64,000 nucleotides of DNA, from contig JAISVX010000001.1 in assembly GCA_031271345.1 (NCBI GenBank), forward strand, positions 124,001-188,000. The letters are read 5' to 3'. The notes beneath the pieces were generated by a model. The model did no database searches, was not told the origin of the DNA, and was given only the letters and a program-made list of their open reading frames with translations. Positions 17,118-28,099 of the stretch are shown here, one piece after another. Both the position numbers and the translations under genes were made by a program. The stretch's first letter is position 1, and the number at the start of each line of letters is the position of its first letter. This stretch comes from Lactobacillaceae bacterium. Its GTDB lineage: Bacteria; Pseudomonadota; Alphaproteobacteria; RF32; CAG-239.

Positions 17118-18314
17118 ATGGTATTGAATAATCCAAATAATAAAATAGCAAAGTCAGGTATAACACGCCTGACTTTGACTAATTTTAGAAATTACAAATC
17201 TTTAAGATTAAACACCGACTTATCTTCTATTGTTATCTCCGGCGAAAACGGCACGGGCAAAACCAACATTCTTGAAGCAATTTCTTTTCTAACGCCAGGT
17301 AAAGGGCTTAGAGGCTCGCGTTTAGCCGATATAAAGAGAATATCAGACGATGAGGATGACGCGCTAACAGCCCGAGGATGGGCGGTCGCGGCGGGGGTTG
17401 TTAAAGACGATGAAGAATTTGAAATCGGCACAGGAGTCGAAAAAATAACCCGCGAGGATGATGAAAGCTCGTCTTTATATGATAAAAGAATTGTTAAAGT
17501 CGATGGAGAAAAGCTGGCTTCCCAAGGAGAGCTTGGAAAATACATCTCCGCGGTCTGGCTCACTCCGCAGATGGACAGGCTTTTTCGCGGAGGCTCGCAG
17601 CCGCGCAGAAGTTTTCTGGACAGGCTGGTTTATACCTTTGATAATGAGCATGCGAAAAGAACTTCGTCTTTCGAACACCTTTATAAAGAGCGGTACCATC
17701 TGCTCAAAACAGGAAAAAACGATGATTATTGGCTCGGCTCCATAGAAGAAAACATGGCGGAGCTTGGAGTGGCTATTGCGGCAGCCAGAAGAGAGCAGAT
17801 TGCCAAGCTTAATAATTTTATTGAAAAAGATCCGGACGATGTTTTTCCCGATGTGTCTTTGGAGCTTGACGGGACAGTTGAAAAAATGCTTGATAACATG
17901 TCCGCTCTTGACGCGGAAGACAAATATCGGAGCATATTAAAGTCTCAAAGAAAAAATATTTTGTATAACGAAACTACAGAAGGCGTTAATCGTACTGATT
18001 TTAAGGTTTATTACCAAAAAAAATCCATGCCAGCGGAACTTTGTTCAACAGGAGAACAAAAATCTCTTTTAATTAGCATAATTTTAGCGCAAACTAAACT
18101 TATGAGCATTGATAGAGGATTCAGTCCGATTATGCTTCTTGACGAGGTAGTGTCCCACCTTGACGAATATAGAAGGGAAGCCTTAATTGAGAAAATCAAA
18201 GCATTAAATGTGCAGGCATGGATAACCTCTACTGATGCCGCGTTGTTTTCATCTCTCAAAAAAGACGCGCAGTTTTTTATTGCTAAAGACAACTCTATAG
18301 TTCAAGGAGAATAG
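17118..18314 (+). CDS. recF: DNA replication and repair protein RecF
   Basis: This 398-residue SMC-like ATPase has the RecF start TRLTLTNFRNYKSLRL, Walker A GENGTGKT (42-49), the signature STGEQKSLL near residue 312, and the Walker B region SPIMLLDEVVSHLDE. RecF acts with RecO and RecR in loading RecA at gapped DNA; recR is at 48290. It follows dnaN by 32 bases in the common dnaN-recF order. The usual gyrB neighbour is absent; gyrB is at 24.9-27.3 kb on the other strand. Confidence 0.95.
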   Translation: MVLNNPNNKIAKSGITRLTLTNFRNYKSLRLNTDLSSIVISGENGTGKTNILEAISFLTPGKGLRGSRLADIKRISDDEDDALTARGWAVAAGVVKDDEEFEIGTGVEKITREDDESSSLYDKRIVKVDGEKLASQGELGKYISAVWLTPQMDRLFRGGSQPRRSFLDRLVYTFDNEHAKRTSSFEHLYKERYHLLKTGKNDDYWLGSIEENMAELGVAIAAARREQIAKLNNFIEKDPDDVFPDVSLELDGTVEKMLDNMSALDAEDKYRSILKSQRKNILYNETTEGVNRTDFKVYYQKKSMPAELCSTGEQKSLLISIILAQTKLMSIDRGFSPIMLLDEVVSHLDEYRREALIEKIKALNVQAWITSTDAALFSSLKKDAQFFIAKDNSIVQGE

Positions 18315-18316
18315 AT

Positions 18317-18913
18317 ATGAGGTTATTGTTTTTTGTACTTGCATGGAGCTTAATTTTTCCGACGCTGGTTAGCGCCCAGTATTTTGGCAACAGCGCAGAC
18401 GAGCAAAACAGCGCCGCTTCCGCACAGGCTCAAAAACCCGCATGGAGCGGAATGAACAATCCGAGGGCAGTGAGAACAAGAGCCGCTCAAAAAGCTCCCG
18501 TATGGGGAAACAGCGCCGATAAAGCAACAGCGGAACCTGTTCAAAACTCGCAGACAGTTCAGCGGCAGCAAGCCAATACAAATGCTCCAGCCGCAGATAT
18601 ACAAACCGAAGAGCTTCCAACGCCAAGAAAATTTATACAGCCGACAAATGCCCGCGGACAAAAGATTCCTCCTTTGGATTATGACACCGTAATATCTATA
18701 AGCGAGAGAAGAGGAAACGCCCTGACCTGGCAGGACTTTGATAATTACCCCTACGAAGAAAGCGATGAAGACACCGGCTATATATCCAGAAGATATGAGC
18801 TTGTTGACGGTTATGCGCTAATCCTCGGAGGTCCAGATCTTGATTATGAGCCAAGATATATATACATAACCGATGGCGGTATAATTGTTATAAAATCGAT
18901 AAAAGGATATTAA
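18317..18913 (+). CDS. Secreted protein of unknown function
   Basis: This 198-residue protein has a signal peptide (about 1-20, cleavage likely at VSA-QY). A low-complexity Ala/Gln/Asn/Pro linker follows (about 25-110) that repeats the pattern WGNSAD / FGNSAD. The compact C-terminus (about 115-198) contains DYDTVISISERRGNALTW and the beta-rich YALILGGPDLDYEPRYIYIT. Expected location is periplasm or outer envelope. It starts 3 bases after the recF stop, with GGAG inside recF, so it is co-translated with recF. No family recognised. Confidence 0.65.
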   Translation: MRLLFFVLAWSLIFPTLVSAQYFGNSADEQNSAASAQAQKPAWSGMNNPRAVRTRAAQKAPVWGNSADKATAEPVQNSQTVQRQQANTNAPAADIQTEELPTPRKFIQPTNARGQKIPPLDYDTVISISERRGNALTWQDFDNYPYEESDEDTGYISRRYELVDGYALILGGPDLDYEPRYIYITDGGIIVIKSIKGY

Positions 18914-19004
18914 AATCCATATAGCAACTCAAAATTGACAGTTTATCTTTATTGTAATATGATTATGCCAAATGTCGTTTTATCAACATCCGCAGGAAAA
19001 AATT

Positions 19005-19415
19005 ATGGAAACACAATACTACACACTAATTGAAAAACAAGACTTCTACGAAATCATCGAAAATAAATACGGAGAGCTTGCTATATTTATCGACGCCAGA
19101 GACGGCATGCCTTTGAACCCTGTTTTGGAATTTGACGGCAGGAAAACGGCTCTGCTTAAACGCGACGACAGGCTTGCGGTTCGTCTTGATGATATTCATG
19201 AAGAAACTAAAGGTCCTTTGGCAGAATCTGAATTTGTAATGATTGTAGAGCTTAAGGGAAAAACTGTTGAGCGTGTATATGGTGTTCCTGTCGACAATGT
19301 TGAAGAAATCACGTTTAAAGGACGTCAAACCAGAGCGGACGAAATTGTCAGGGCAAAAAACCGCGACGATGTCATTAAAGGCTTTGGAGCAATAAAATCT
19401 TGGTCCAGCAAATAA
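19005..19415 (+). CDS. Unknown conserved-looking protein leading the PTS gene cluster
   Basis: The protein has 136 residues from ATG 19005, chosen because AGGAAA lies just upstream; an earlier in-frame ATG at 18972 lacks a ribosome site. It is soluble with an alpha/beta pattern (AIFIDARDGMPLNPVLEF, LAVRLDDIHEE, MIVELKGKTVERVYGVP). I recognise no domain. It sits 16 bases upstream of the PTS EIIA gene, with HPr following, so a link to this regulatory PTS is possible but not shown. Confidence 0.6.
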   Translation: METQYYTLIEKQDFYEIIENKYGELAIFIDARDGMPLNPVLEFDGRKTALLKRDDRLAVRLDDIHEETKGPLAESEFVMIVELKGKTVERVYGVPVDNVEEITFKGRQTRADEIVRAKNRDDVIKGFGAIKSWSSK

Positions 19416-19431
19416 TTTTCCAGGTGAAAAA

Positions 19432-19830
19432 ATGATAGGTCTAATTTTAGTTACGCATGGCAACTTAGCAAAAGAGTTTATTTCCGCAATGCAGCATGTT
19501 GTCGGACCGCAAGAACAGATAGAAGCTATCTGTATCGGACCAGAAGATGACATGGAAGCCAGACGGGAAGAAATTCTTAAAAAGGCTCATAAAGTTGATT
19601 CCGGCAGCGGCACAATCGTATTAACGGATATGTTTGGCGGAACGCCTTCAAACCTGGCAATTTCTATTATGGATCAGGCAAAGGTTGAGGTCATTGCCGG
19701 CATTAATCTTCCGATGTTGATTAAACTCGCTTCTCTGCGTAAGGATAAAAACATCAAAGACGCGGTTGAAGGCGCTCAGGAGGCAGGTCGAAAATATATT
19801 AATGTAGCTTCAAAGCTTTTGAGTGCATAA
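19432..19830 (+). CDS. PTS mannose-type EIIA component
   Basis: This 132-residue EIIA-Man domain protein starts MIGLILVTHGNLA, with phospho-acceptor His9, and contains IVLTDMFGGTPSN, the second family signature. It accepts phosphate from HPr. No sugar-specific EIIB, EIIC or EIID gene is nearby, as in many alphaproteobacteria where this protein belongs to a regulatory PTS and does not transport sugar. AGGTG precedes the ATG. The HPr gene follows after 3 bases, and hprK is at 48885, far from this cluster; enzyme I is not in the window. Confidence 0.93.
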   Translation: MIGLILVTHGNLAKEFISAMQHVVGPQEQIEAICIGPEDDMEARREEILKKAHKVDSGSGTIVLTDMFGGTPSNLAISIMDQAKVEVIAGINLPMLIKLASLRKDKNIKDAVEGAQEAGRKYINVASKLLSA

Positions 19831-19833
19831 TGA

Positions 19834-20109
19834 ATGACTGGTAAAATCTCCGCCGAACTAAAAATACAAAATCAAAAAGGGTTGCATGCGAGAGCTGCAG
19901 CCGCTTTTGTACGCACAGTTGAAAACTTTGACGTAGACGTTAATGTTTCACGCGCGGGACAAACTGTCGGTGGAAGCTCCATTATGGGACTAATGATATT
20001 ATCAGCCTCAAAAGGAACAAAAATCCTTATAGAAGCGGTTGGACCCCAGGCAGAAGAGTTTATAAAAGCTATCAAAGCCTTGATAAACGGCAAATTTGGT
20101 GAAGATTAA
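19834..20109 (+). CDS. ptsH: Phosphocarrier protein HPr
   Basis: This 91-residue HPr has the active-site motif GLHARAAA with His18 and the regulatory-serine region GGSSIMGLMIL (Ser48 or Ser49). It can be phosphorylated on His by enzyme I and on Ser by HPr kinase; the truncated-type HprK at 48885 supports both. The gene lies directly after EIIA, and the methyltransferase gene starts on the very next base after its stop, so the three are probably one transcript. Confidence 0.94.
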   Translation: MTGKISAELKIQNQKGLHARAAAAFVRTVENFDVDVNVSRAGQTVGGSSIMGLMILSASKGTKILIEAVGPQAEEFIKAIKALINGKFGED

Positions 20110-21039
20110 ATGGTAAAACAAAAAGCTCCCAGAAACAAGACTATCGAACTTTCACCACGCGAAGTATCCGCTTACGCAAAACAAGCCGTAAAATTAAAAC
20201 AAAAAACTTCCATAAACGAACTCGAAAACAAAATTATCTTTCAAGACAGTTTTAAGGCTTTGAAATATATTCCAGATAATTCGGTTGATTTAATCGTTGT
20301 CGACCCTCCTTATAATTTAACCAAAATCTTTGGAACAACAAAATTCAAAGAATGCGGGCTGGACGATTATAAAAAATGGTTCAGCCAATGGCTCAAACAA
20401 TGTTATAGGATATTAAAGCAAAACGGAACCATTTATATTTGCTCCGACTGGAAAACATCAATTGCCATACCAGAGATTGCCTGCAAATATTTTACTCTGC
20501 AAAACCGAATTTCTTGGGAAAGGGAAAAAGGCAGAGGCGCAAAAAACAATTGGAAAAACTGTTTGGAAGATATTTGGTTTTTTACAAAATCAAATGAATA
20601 TACCTTTAATTTAGACAGCGTAAAAGTGCAGAGAAACGTTTTAGCTCCATACCGCGATACAAACGGAAAGCCCAAAGACTGGGTTGAAAACGGCGATGCT
20701 AAGCTGAGATATACATACCCTTCAAATATTTGGACCGATATTTCCATACCTTTTTGGTCAATGCCTGAAAATACAAGTCATCCAACGCAAAAACCCGAAA
20801 AATTAATCGCAAAACTTATCCTGGCTTCAAGCAATGAAGAGGACATTGTTTTTGACCCGTTTTTAGGCTCGGGAACAACTGCCGTTACCGCTAAAAAACT
20901 TAACCGAAAATTTCTTGGAATTGAAAGGGAAAAAGAATATGTCGCCTTAGGTCTGAAAAGACTGGAGATGGCGGAGCAAAACAAGAGAATACAAGGCTTC
21001 GAGGGTGGAATATTTAAAATAAGAAACAGTCAGGTTTAA
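20110..21039 (+). CDS. Orphan DNA methyltransferase (beta-class amino-methyltransferase)
   Basis: This 309-residue N6-adenine or N4-cytosine DNA methyltransferase has the catalytic motif DPPY at 65-68 before the AdoMet-binding motif DPFLGSGTT at 249-257, the beta-class order. HPTQKPEKL precedes motif I, as usual. No restriction endonuclease gene adjoins it, so it looks solitary. Its start codon directly follows the HPr stop with no spacer, implying translation coupled to the PTS genes. It lacks the C-terminal extension typical of CcrM, so I do not call it CcrM; recognition sequence unknown. Confidence 0.88.
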   Translation: MVKQKAPRNKTIELSPREVSAYAKQAVKLKQKTSINELENKIIFQDSFKALKYIPDNSVDLIVVDPPYNLTKIFGTTKFKECGLDDYKKWFSQWLKQCYRILKQNGTIYICSDWKTSIAIPEIACKYFTLQNRISWEREKGRGAKNNWKNCLEDIWFFTKSNEYTFNLDSVKVQRNVLAPYRDTNGKPKDWVENGDAKLRYTYPSNIWTDISIPFWSMPENTSHPTQKPEKLIAKLILASSNEEDIVFDPFLGSGTTAVTAKKLNRKFLGIEREKEYVALGLKRLEMAEQNKRIQGFEGGIFKIRNSQV

Positions 21040-21168
21040 TACTATTTATTCATAAAATATAAAAAAATATCTAATATCTTTTTTTCCCTATTGATTTTTA
21101 TTTTTTTGAACTTAATTCTATAGTTATGTACAAGCAATCGTGCGAAGTACAAATTATGGAGAAAAAAC

Positions 21169-21240
21169 ATGGCTACTGCTAAAAAACCAGCTTCTAAACC
21201 TGCTTCTAAACCAGCTTCTAAACCAGCTAAAAAGAAATAG
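21169..21240 (+). CDS. 23-residue Ala/Lys/Pro-rich micro-protein
   Basis: ATG at 21169 has GGAG seven bases upstream and opens a 23-codon frame made of three repeats of PASK after MATAKK, ending AKKK. A perfect terminator follows 17 bases after the stop, so the unit looks like a real free-standing micro-gene. The sequence resembles histone-H1-like or basic tail proteins, which hints at nucleic-acid binding, but nothing proves it. A second micro-gene with the same MAT start lies 170 bases downstream. Confidence 0.55.
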   Translation: MATAKKPASKPASKPASKPAKKK

Positions 21241-21257
21241 TTTTTTTCTGAAGGTCT

Positions 21258-21290
21258 AAACTCTTCTTTCCATAAAGAAGAGTTTTTTCT
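21258..21290 (+). terminator. Rho-independent terminator after the first micro-gene
   Basis: AAACTCTTCTTT pairs perfectly with AAAGAAGAGTTT around a CCAT loop, followed by T-rich sequence. Confidence 0.88.
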
Positions 21291-21409
21291 TTTTAAACAT
21301 TTTTTTCAAAATCCCTCTTGTTTTTATGAAAAAAAACACTAGTTACATAATAAGCACTTATAAAATTTGGTGTGATTGCGTAACAATACAAGTTAAGGAG
21401 TTTATCAAA

Positions 21410-21508
21410 ATGGCTACAACTAAATCTTCAAGTTCAAAAAGTTCATCCTCTGCAAGCAGCACAAAGAAATCTGGATGCGGATGCGGTTGCGGAAGCAAAA
21501 AGAAATAA
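21410..21508 (+). CDS. 32-residue Ser/Lys/Cys-rich micro-protein
   Basis: I start this frame at ATG 21410, which has AAGGAG nine bases upstream; the longer frame from 21326 lacks such a site. The peptide begins MATTKSSSSKSSSS and ends with a cysteine-glycine alternation, GCGCGCGSKKK, so three Cys alternate with Gly. The alternating CG tail could bind metal or a cluster, which is inference. A terminator follows 23 bases after the stop. Shared start, basic C-terminal KKK and adjacency suggest it is related to the micro-gene at 21169. Confidence 0.6.
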   Translation: MATTKSSSSKSSSSASSTKKSGCGCGCGSKKK

Positions 21509-21531
21509 TCATACATATCCCTCGATATAAT

Positions 21532-21560
21532 AAAAACCCTCCTTCGGGAGGGTTTTTATT
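21532..21560 (+). terminator. Rho-independent terminator after the second micro-gene
   Basis: AAAAACCCTCC pairs with GGAGGGTTTTT around a four-base TTCG loop, a very stable tetraloop hairpin. Confidence 0.92.
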
Positions 21561-21643
21561 TTGTAAGAATATTTTACTATATTTTTTCATTGAAAAGCTT
21601 TAATATTGCTTAAAAGAAAATTTATTTTACGTAAAGGTTTATA

Positions 21644-22246
21644 ATGAAAAACATTTTTGGGATTGTCGCCATTCTGCTCTCTTTTTCATCAATTGCGCAA
21701 GCTGATGAAGCCGAAAGCATTCAAAAAATTGAAATTTATTTAAATAGCATTAAAACAATGGAAGCGGATTTCATCCAGATTGCGAGCAATGGCGCGTCTT
21801 CTCAAGGCAAGCTTTTTATAAAAAAACCTAATAAAATAAATATGGAATATACCGATGATACAAATATATCTCTTATCGGAGACGGTAAATACGTCGTATA
21901 TCACGATAAAGACCTGGACCAGGTAACTCATATAAGTTATAAAGATATTCCAGCGACATTAATCCTCGCGAACGACATCAAAATAGACGGCAAAAAGCTT
22001 AAAGCCCACAACTTTTATAAGGACGGCGGCATTACCTCCGTTACTTTCGAATATACAGAAAGCGACAACATCGGTCCGATTACCCTTGTCTTTAACAACG
22101 AGCCTTTTGAACTAAAACAATGGAAAATTATTGACCCTCAGGGCATAGAAATTTCTTTGTCTTTGTATAATATCAAAAGAGACATGAAGCTAAACGACAG
22201 CATGTTTAGATTTAAAGACAAGAAATTTGACCCGCTGAGCAATTAA
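21644..22246 (+). CDS. lolA: Outer-membrane lipoprotein carrier protein LolA
   Basis: This 200-residue periplasmic protein has signal peptide 1-20 (SIAQA-DE) and a LolA-type half-barrel: MEADFIQIASNG, SQGKLFIKKPNKINMEY, and the C-terminal KQWKIIDPQGIEISLSLYNI. LolA takes lipoproteins from LolCDE and passes them to the outer membrane. It immediately precedes xthA, whose ATG follows the stop without a gap, a frequent alphaproteobacterial pair. Confidence 0.9.
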   Translation: MKNIFGIVAILLSFSSIAQADEAESIQKIEIYLNSIKTMEADFIQIASNGASSQGKLFIKKPNKINMEYTDDTNISLIGDGKYVVYHDKDLDQVTHISYKDIPATLILANDIKIDGKKLKAHNFYKDGGITSVTFEYTESDNIGPITLVFNNEPFELKQWKIIDPQGIEISLSLYNIKRDMKLNDSMFRFKDKKFDPLSN

Positions 22247-23044
22247 ATGTCTCTTAAAATCGCTACATGGAATGTAAACTCAATAAGAATACGAATTGAC
22301 GGGCTGAAGAATCTCATTGATAAGGTTAATCCAGACATTGTATGCATACAAGAAGTTAAAGCCAAAGAAAGCGATTTTCCTTCTGAAGAAATAAAAAATC
22401 TTGGATACGGGCATATCGCCCTTAACAGCATGGCTGGTTATAACGGCGTGGCGATATTATCAAAACTGCCGCTCAAAAATATCGAAGCCCATAGCTGGTG
22501 CGGGAAAGCTGACGCAAGACATATAAAAGCCGATGTCGGCGATATTGAGATTAATAATATCTATATTCCCGCCGGAGGCGATATTCCTGACATAAATATA
22601 AACCCTTCTTTTGCGCATAAATTAAAATTTATTGACGAGCTGGCTCTATATTTTAGAAAAAACAAAGAAAAATATCAAAACAAAAAATTGGTCTTATGCG
22701 GAGATTTCAACGTCGCTCCTCTGGAAAACGACGTTTGGGGACACAAGGAAATGCAAAAGACCGTTTCTCATACTCCGATTGAGGTTTTGAAGATTACCAG
22801 CCTCCAAAGCTCTCTAAACCTCATAAACGTTATAAGAAAAATTTATCCAGAACCTCAAAAGGTCTATTCATGGTGGAGCTATCGAAATCCAAACTGGAAA
22901 ACAAATGACAAAGGACGCTTATTGGACCACATTTGGGTCACCCAAGCATTAAATGACTATATAGAATCCGTAACCATACTAAAAGAGCAAAGAACCTCCG
23001 AACGGCCTTCCGACCACGTTCCCATAATTCTTAAAATCCGCTAA
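22247..23044 (+). CDS. xthA: Exodeoxyribonuclease III
   Basis: This 265-residue EEP-family AP endonuclease/3' exonuclease has the motifs IATWNVNSIR, IVCIQEVKA (metal-binding Glu), CGDFNVAP and the C-terminal SDHVPIIL with catalytic Asp-His. It cleaves 5' of abasic sites in base excision repair and complements MutM in this window. It is coupled to lolA and its stop overlaps the convergent response-regulator stop by 4 bases. Confidence 0.95.
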   Translation: MSLKIATWNVNSIRIRIDGLKNLIDKVNPDIVCIQEVKAKESDFPSEEIKNLGYGHIALNSMAGYNGVAILSKLPLKNIEAHSWCGKADARHIKADVGDIEINNIYIPAGGDIPDININPSFAHKLKFIDELALYFRKNKEKYQNKKLVLCGDFNVAPLENDVWGHKEMQKTVSHTPIEVLKITSLQSSLNLINVIRKIYPEPQKVYSWWSYRNPNWKTNDKGRLLDHIWVTQALNDYIESVTILKEQRTSERPSDHVPIILKIR

Positions 23045-23670
23045 TACACTATTTTGTAGCCGCCGTCCTCGGTAACGATAATCGGCGAACAGTTTTCGCT
23101 GTTTTCGACCTTGCTTCTCAACCTGTATATATGAGTTTCTATCGTATGGGTCGTCGAATCCGGGCTATATCCCCAAACCTCTTGCAAAAGTTCGTTCTTG
23201 GATACTATTCTGCCCCTGGCTTTGTAAAGATATTTAATTACGGCAACTTCCTTTTCGGTAAGCTTGACAACTTCGTTTGTCTTCTTATTGACAATCTCTT
23301 TTTTAGAAGGAAGCAGCTCATATTCATTAAAACCAATGCTTCCGTCAGAACTGTTGTCAAACATTTGTATGCTCGATTTCAAAAAATCCAAAAAATTATC
23401 AAGCACAAAAGGTTTTTTTACAACTATATCCGTCGGAGTAAACGGAACTTTTTTGTTTTCATTCGACTGAAAATAGATAATTGGAACCATGACGCCGCTT
23501 TCCTTAATATGATTAATTATGTGCGGCATATCATCTATCATGACCAATTCATATACAAGCTCCGGGTCATATTCGTTATATACGTTATATTCCTTTGCAT
23601 ACAAACCAATTTGCTCTTTTATGTCCTCAACAAAGCCTTTGTTTTCTGATAAAAATAAGATATTTGGCAT
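23041..23670 (-). CDS. Response regulator, OmpR/PhoB-type winged helix
   Basis: The protein has 209 residues. The N-terminal receiver is short and divergent: the acidic pair after the first strand is reduced (LFLSEN), while Asp46 in VMIDDMP and the KKPF lysine are kept. The C-terminal winged helix (about 115-209) contains LTEKEVAVIKYLYKA, a recognition-helix region and HIYRLRSKV with a final DGGYKIVY hairpin. It binds DNA as a transcription regulator. No histidine kinase gene adjoins it. A response regulator next to xthA is common in alphaproteobacteria. Confidence 0.85.
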   Translation of the reverse strand: MPNILFLSENKGFVEDIKEQIGLYAKEYNVYNEYDPELVYELVMIDDMPHIINHIKESGVMVPIIYFQSNENKKVPFTPTDIVVKKPFVLDNFLDFLKSSIQMFDNSSDGSIGFNEYELLPSKKEIVNKKTNEVVKLTEKEVAVIKYLYKARGRIVSKNELLQEVWGYSPDSTTHTIETHIYRLRSKVENSENCSPIIVTEDGGYKIVY

Positions 23671-23679
23671 ATACTTGTC

Positions 23680-24825
23680 CTAAAAGTTAACTCCTGCGCC
23701 GGCTATAAAAGCATAGCCTTTGTTTCTATTGGCGTCTTGTTTGTCAACGCCCCTGCTGTTTAAGTAAGCCCCGATTGCATAAATATCAAGCCACTTATTA
23801 CAGGCATAATTATTAGACCAGATAATTATATCGTCTTTGTTCGGCGTATTATCCGCCTTAGTGTGGAGATATGATATGCTGGTTTCAACTGGTCCGATTT
23901 CATAACCAAGGCTAAAATCCCACGACTGTGATTCTCTATAGTTATCATAGTATGCCGGACGCCTAGGGTCTATAGCTGCCGTTGTTATCTGATTTTTCTT
24001 GCCGTCAATATAAGATTTTCTATACCCGGCTGCGGCTGTCCACCCTCCTTTTACAAGAGTTAAGCCAAGAGAAAGCTCTTTGTCCGTGCGGTTAAACAAG
24101 CCATAGCCGGCGGATGTATATATATCCGCAAAATCAAGCTCCCACTCATTATGCATTGCCGCAACATAAGCATCATCTCTTTCATAAGTATTATACCTGC
24201 TGGTCAAACCCCTTCTGCTCGGAGTATCGGGGGTGTAGCTAAACCCTAGCAGCGTATTTCCAAGCTTAGGCGTTACATAGCTGACTTTTGCAGCTCTGCC
24301 GTCAGTTAATATTGATGTCGATTTGGGAGTTAGGAAGCTTACGGCTTTTTTTCCGTTTTTCCAGTTATGGTTTGATACAAACCATGTAAGGTTTGTATCC
24401 GTTATTCCCATAGGACCGACATCTTTTGCGCCTTTATGGAACAAATAAGCCGCATTAAAATCTTCTCCGGCAGAAAACCTGCCATAAGGAGTATCAACTA
24501 TTCCCCAGTTATAAAATCTCCACTCCCCATCATGCTCATAACGGCTGTCATGCTGTCTGAAAATTAAAGAAGAACTATTGTTCCAGCTTATCTTATAATC
24601 ATCATTGAAAGCATATTCAGCTTTTATTTTTGCATCGTTCCTATTTACAAAACGATTTGGCAAGTTGTTATGGCTATCCTTTTTATGGGTTTCACTTACC
24701 CCATAATAACCTCTTATATTAACTTTATAATCCAGGCTAAAGTTATCGGAACTGTATTCTCCCGCATTCGCAATTGATGACAGGAGAAAAGGTAAACCAA
24801 AGATTGCTAATTTTACTATTTTCAT
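23680..24825 (-). CDS. Outer-membrane porin
   Basis: This 381-residue protein has signal peptide 1-21 (SSIANA-GE) and a mature part of alternating beta strands with aromatic girdles, ending in Phe (AGAGVNF), the outer-membrane targeting signal. GRFSAGEDFNAAYLF and WDFSLGYEIGPVETSISYLH fit general alphaproteobacterial porins. It should form a trimeric diffusion pore. It is read in the same direction as gyrB upstream but is separated by a hairpin at 24844-24871. Confidence 0.85.
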   Translation of the reverse strand: MKIVKLAIFGLPFLLSSIANAGEYSSDNFSLDYKVNIRGYYGVSETHKKDSHNNLPNRFVNRNDAKIKAEYAFNDDYKISWNNSSSLIFRQHDSRYEHDGEWRFYNWGIVDTPYGRFSAGEDFNAAYLFHKGAKDVGPMGITDTNLTWFVSNHNWKNGKKAVSFLTPKSTSILTDGRAAKVSYVTPKLGNTLLGFSYTPDTPSRRGLTSRYNTYERDDAYVAAMHNEWELDFADIYTSAGYGLFNRTDKELSLGLTLVKGGWTAAAGYRKSYIDGKKNQITTAAIDPRRPAYYDNYRESQSWDFSLGYEIGPVETSISYLHTKADNTPNKDDIIIWSNNYACNKWLDIYAIGAYLNSRGVDKQDANRNKGYAFIAGAGVNF

Positions 24826-24843
24826 TCTATGACCTTAAACAAC

Positions 24844-24871
24844 AGCGCTCTCAAACCAAATTGAGAGCGCT
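24844..24871 (-). terminator. Hairpin between gyrB and the porin gene
   Basis: AGCGCTCTCAA pairs perfectly with TTGAGAGCGCT around a six-base loop. The T tail on the reverse strand is poor (GTTGTTTAAG), so it may be a weak terminator or a processing/stability element after gyrB. Confidence 0.6.
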
Positions 24872-24878
24872 AATTTAA

Positions 24879-27619
<2,741 letters not shown>

Positions 27620-28045
27620 ATGACACAAGCAGCATTTATCAATGTCCGCAGAAGTTTTACATCATCCAAAACTTTTGCGTACGGCATCGTTCTTCCCTTG
27701 TGTTTTTGGGGAGCGATTACCGTCTTATCAATCGGCTACCTCGGATTGACCCTTCTCATCGGAATCATATTCTTCGGCGTGATGGGAGCAATTTCTGAGA
27801 TAGCGGAAAAAAAGTGGCTGACAAACACCTGTCTTACCTTGCTCTACACTTGGATGGTCGGGCTTTATGTCGCTATCTTTGCGGGAATGGCGTACCTTCC
27901 CTGCCACTGGCTGTCACCGCCCGAATCTTCCGCCCCCGCAATAGGCGCGGTCGCAGGGTTCTCTCTGGGTGTAATAACCGCGGTTATGCTTATCAGAATG
28001 TGCATAAGAGCGAAAAAAGATCCCAAAGAGGCAGGCGAAGATTAA
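27620..28045 (+). CDS. Small multi-pass membrane protein of unknown function
   Basis: This 141-residue protein has four probable transmembrane segments (about 20-40, 42-62, 70-95 and 105-128), ending in a basic and acidic cytoplasmic tail (RAKKDPKEAGED). I recognise no family. The leader AACCAAAACAATC shows no Shine-Dalgarno. A strong terminator follows. It sits alone between gyrB and polA, which are read on the other strand. Confidence 0.6.
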   Translation: MTQAAFINVRRSFTSSKTFAYGIVLPLCFWGAITVLSIGYLGLTLLIGIIFFGVMGAISEIAEKKWLTNTCLTLLYTWMVGLYVAIFAGMAYLPCHWLSPPESSAPAIGAVAGFSLGVITAVMLIRMCIRAKKDPKEAGED

Positions 28046-28062
28046 GCCTTGTAAAACTTCTT

Positions 28063-28096
28063 AAAAAAGAAACGCTTTTAAGCGTTTCTTTTTTTG
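28063..28096. terminator. Bidirectional terminator between the membrane-protein gene and polA
   Basis: A-run plus GAAACGCTT pairs with AAGCGTTTC plus T-run around a two-base loop. It can end both the forward membrane-protein transcript and the reverse polA transcript. Confidence 0.88.
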
Positions 28097-28099
28097 TCT

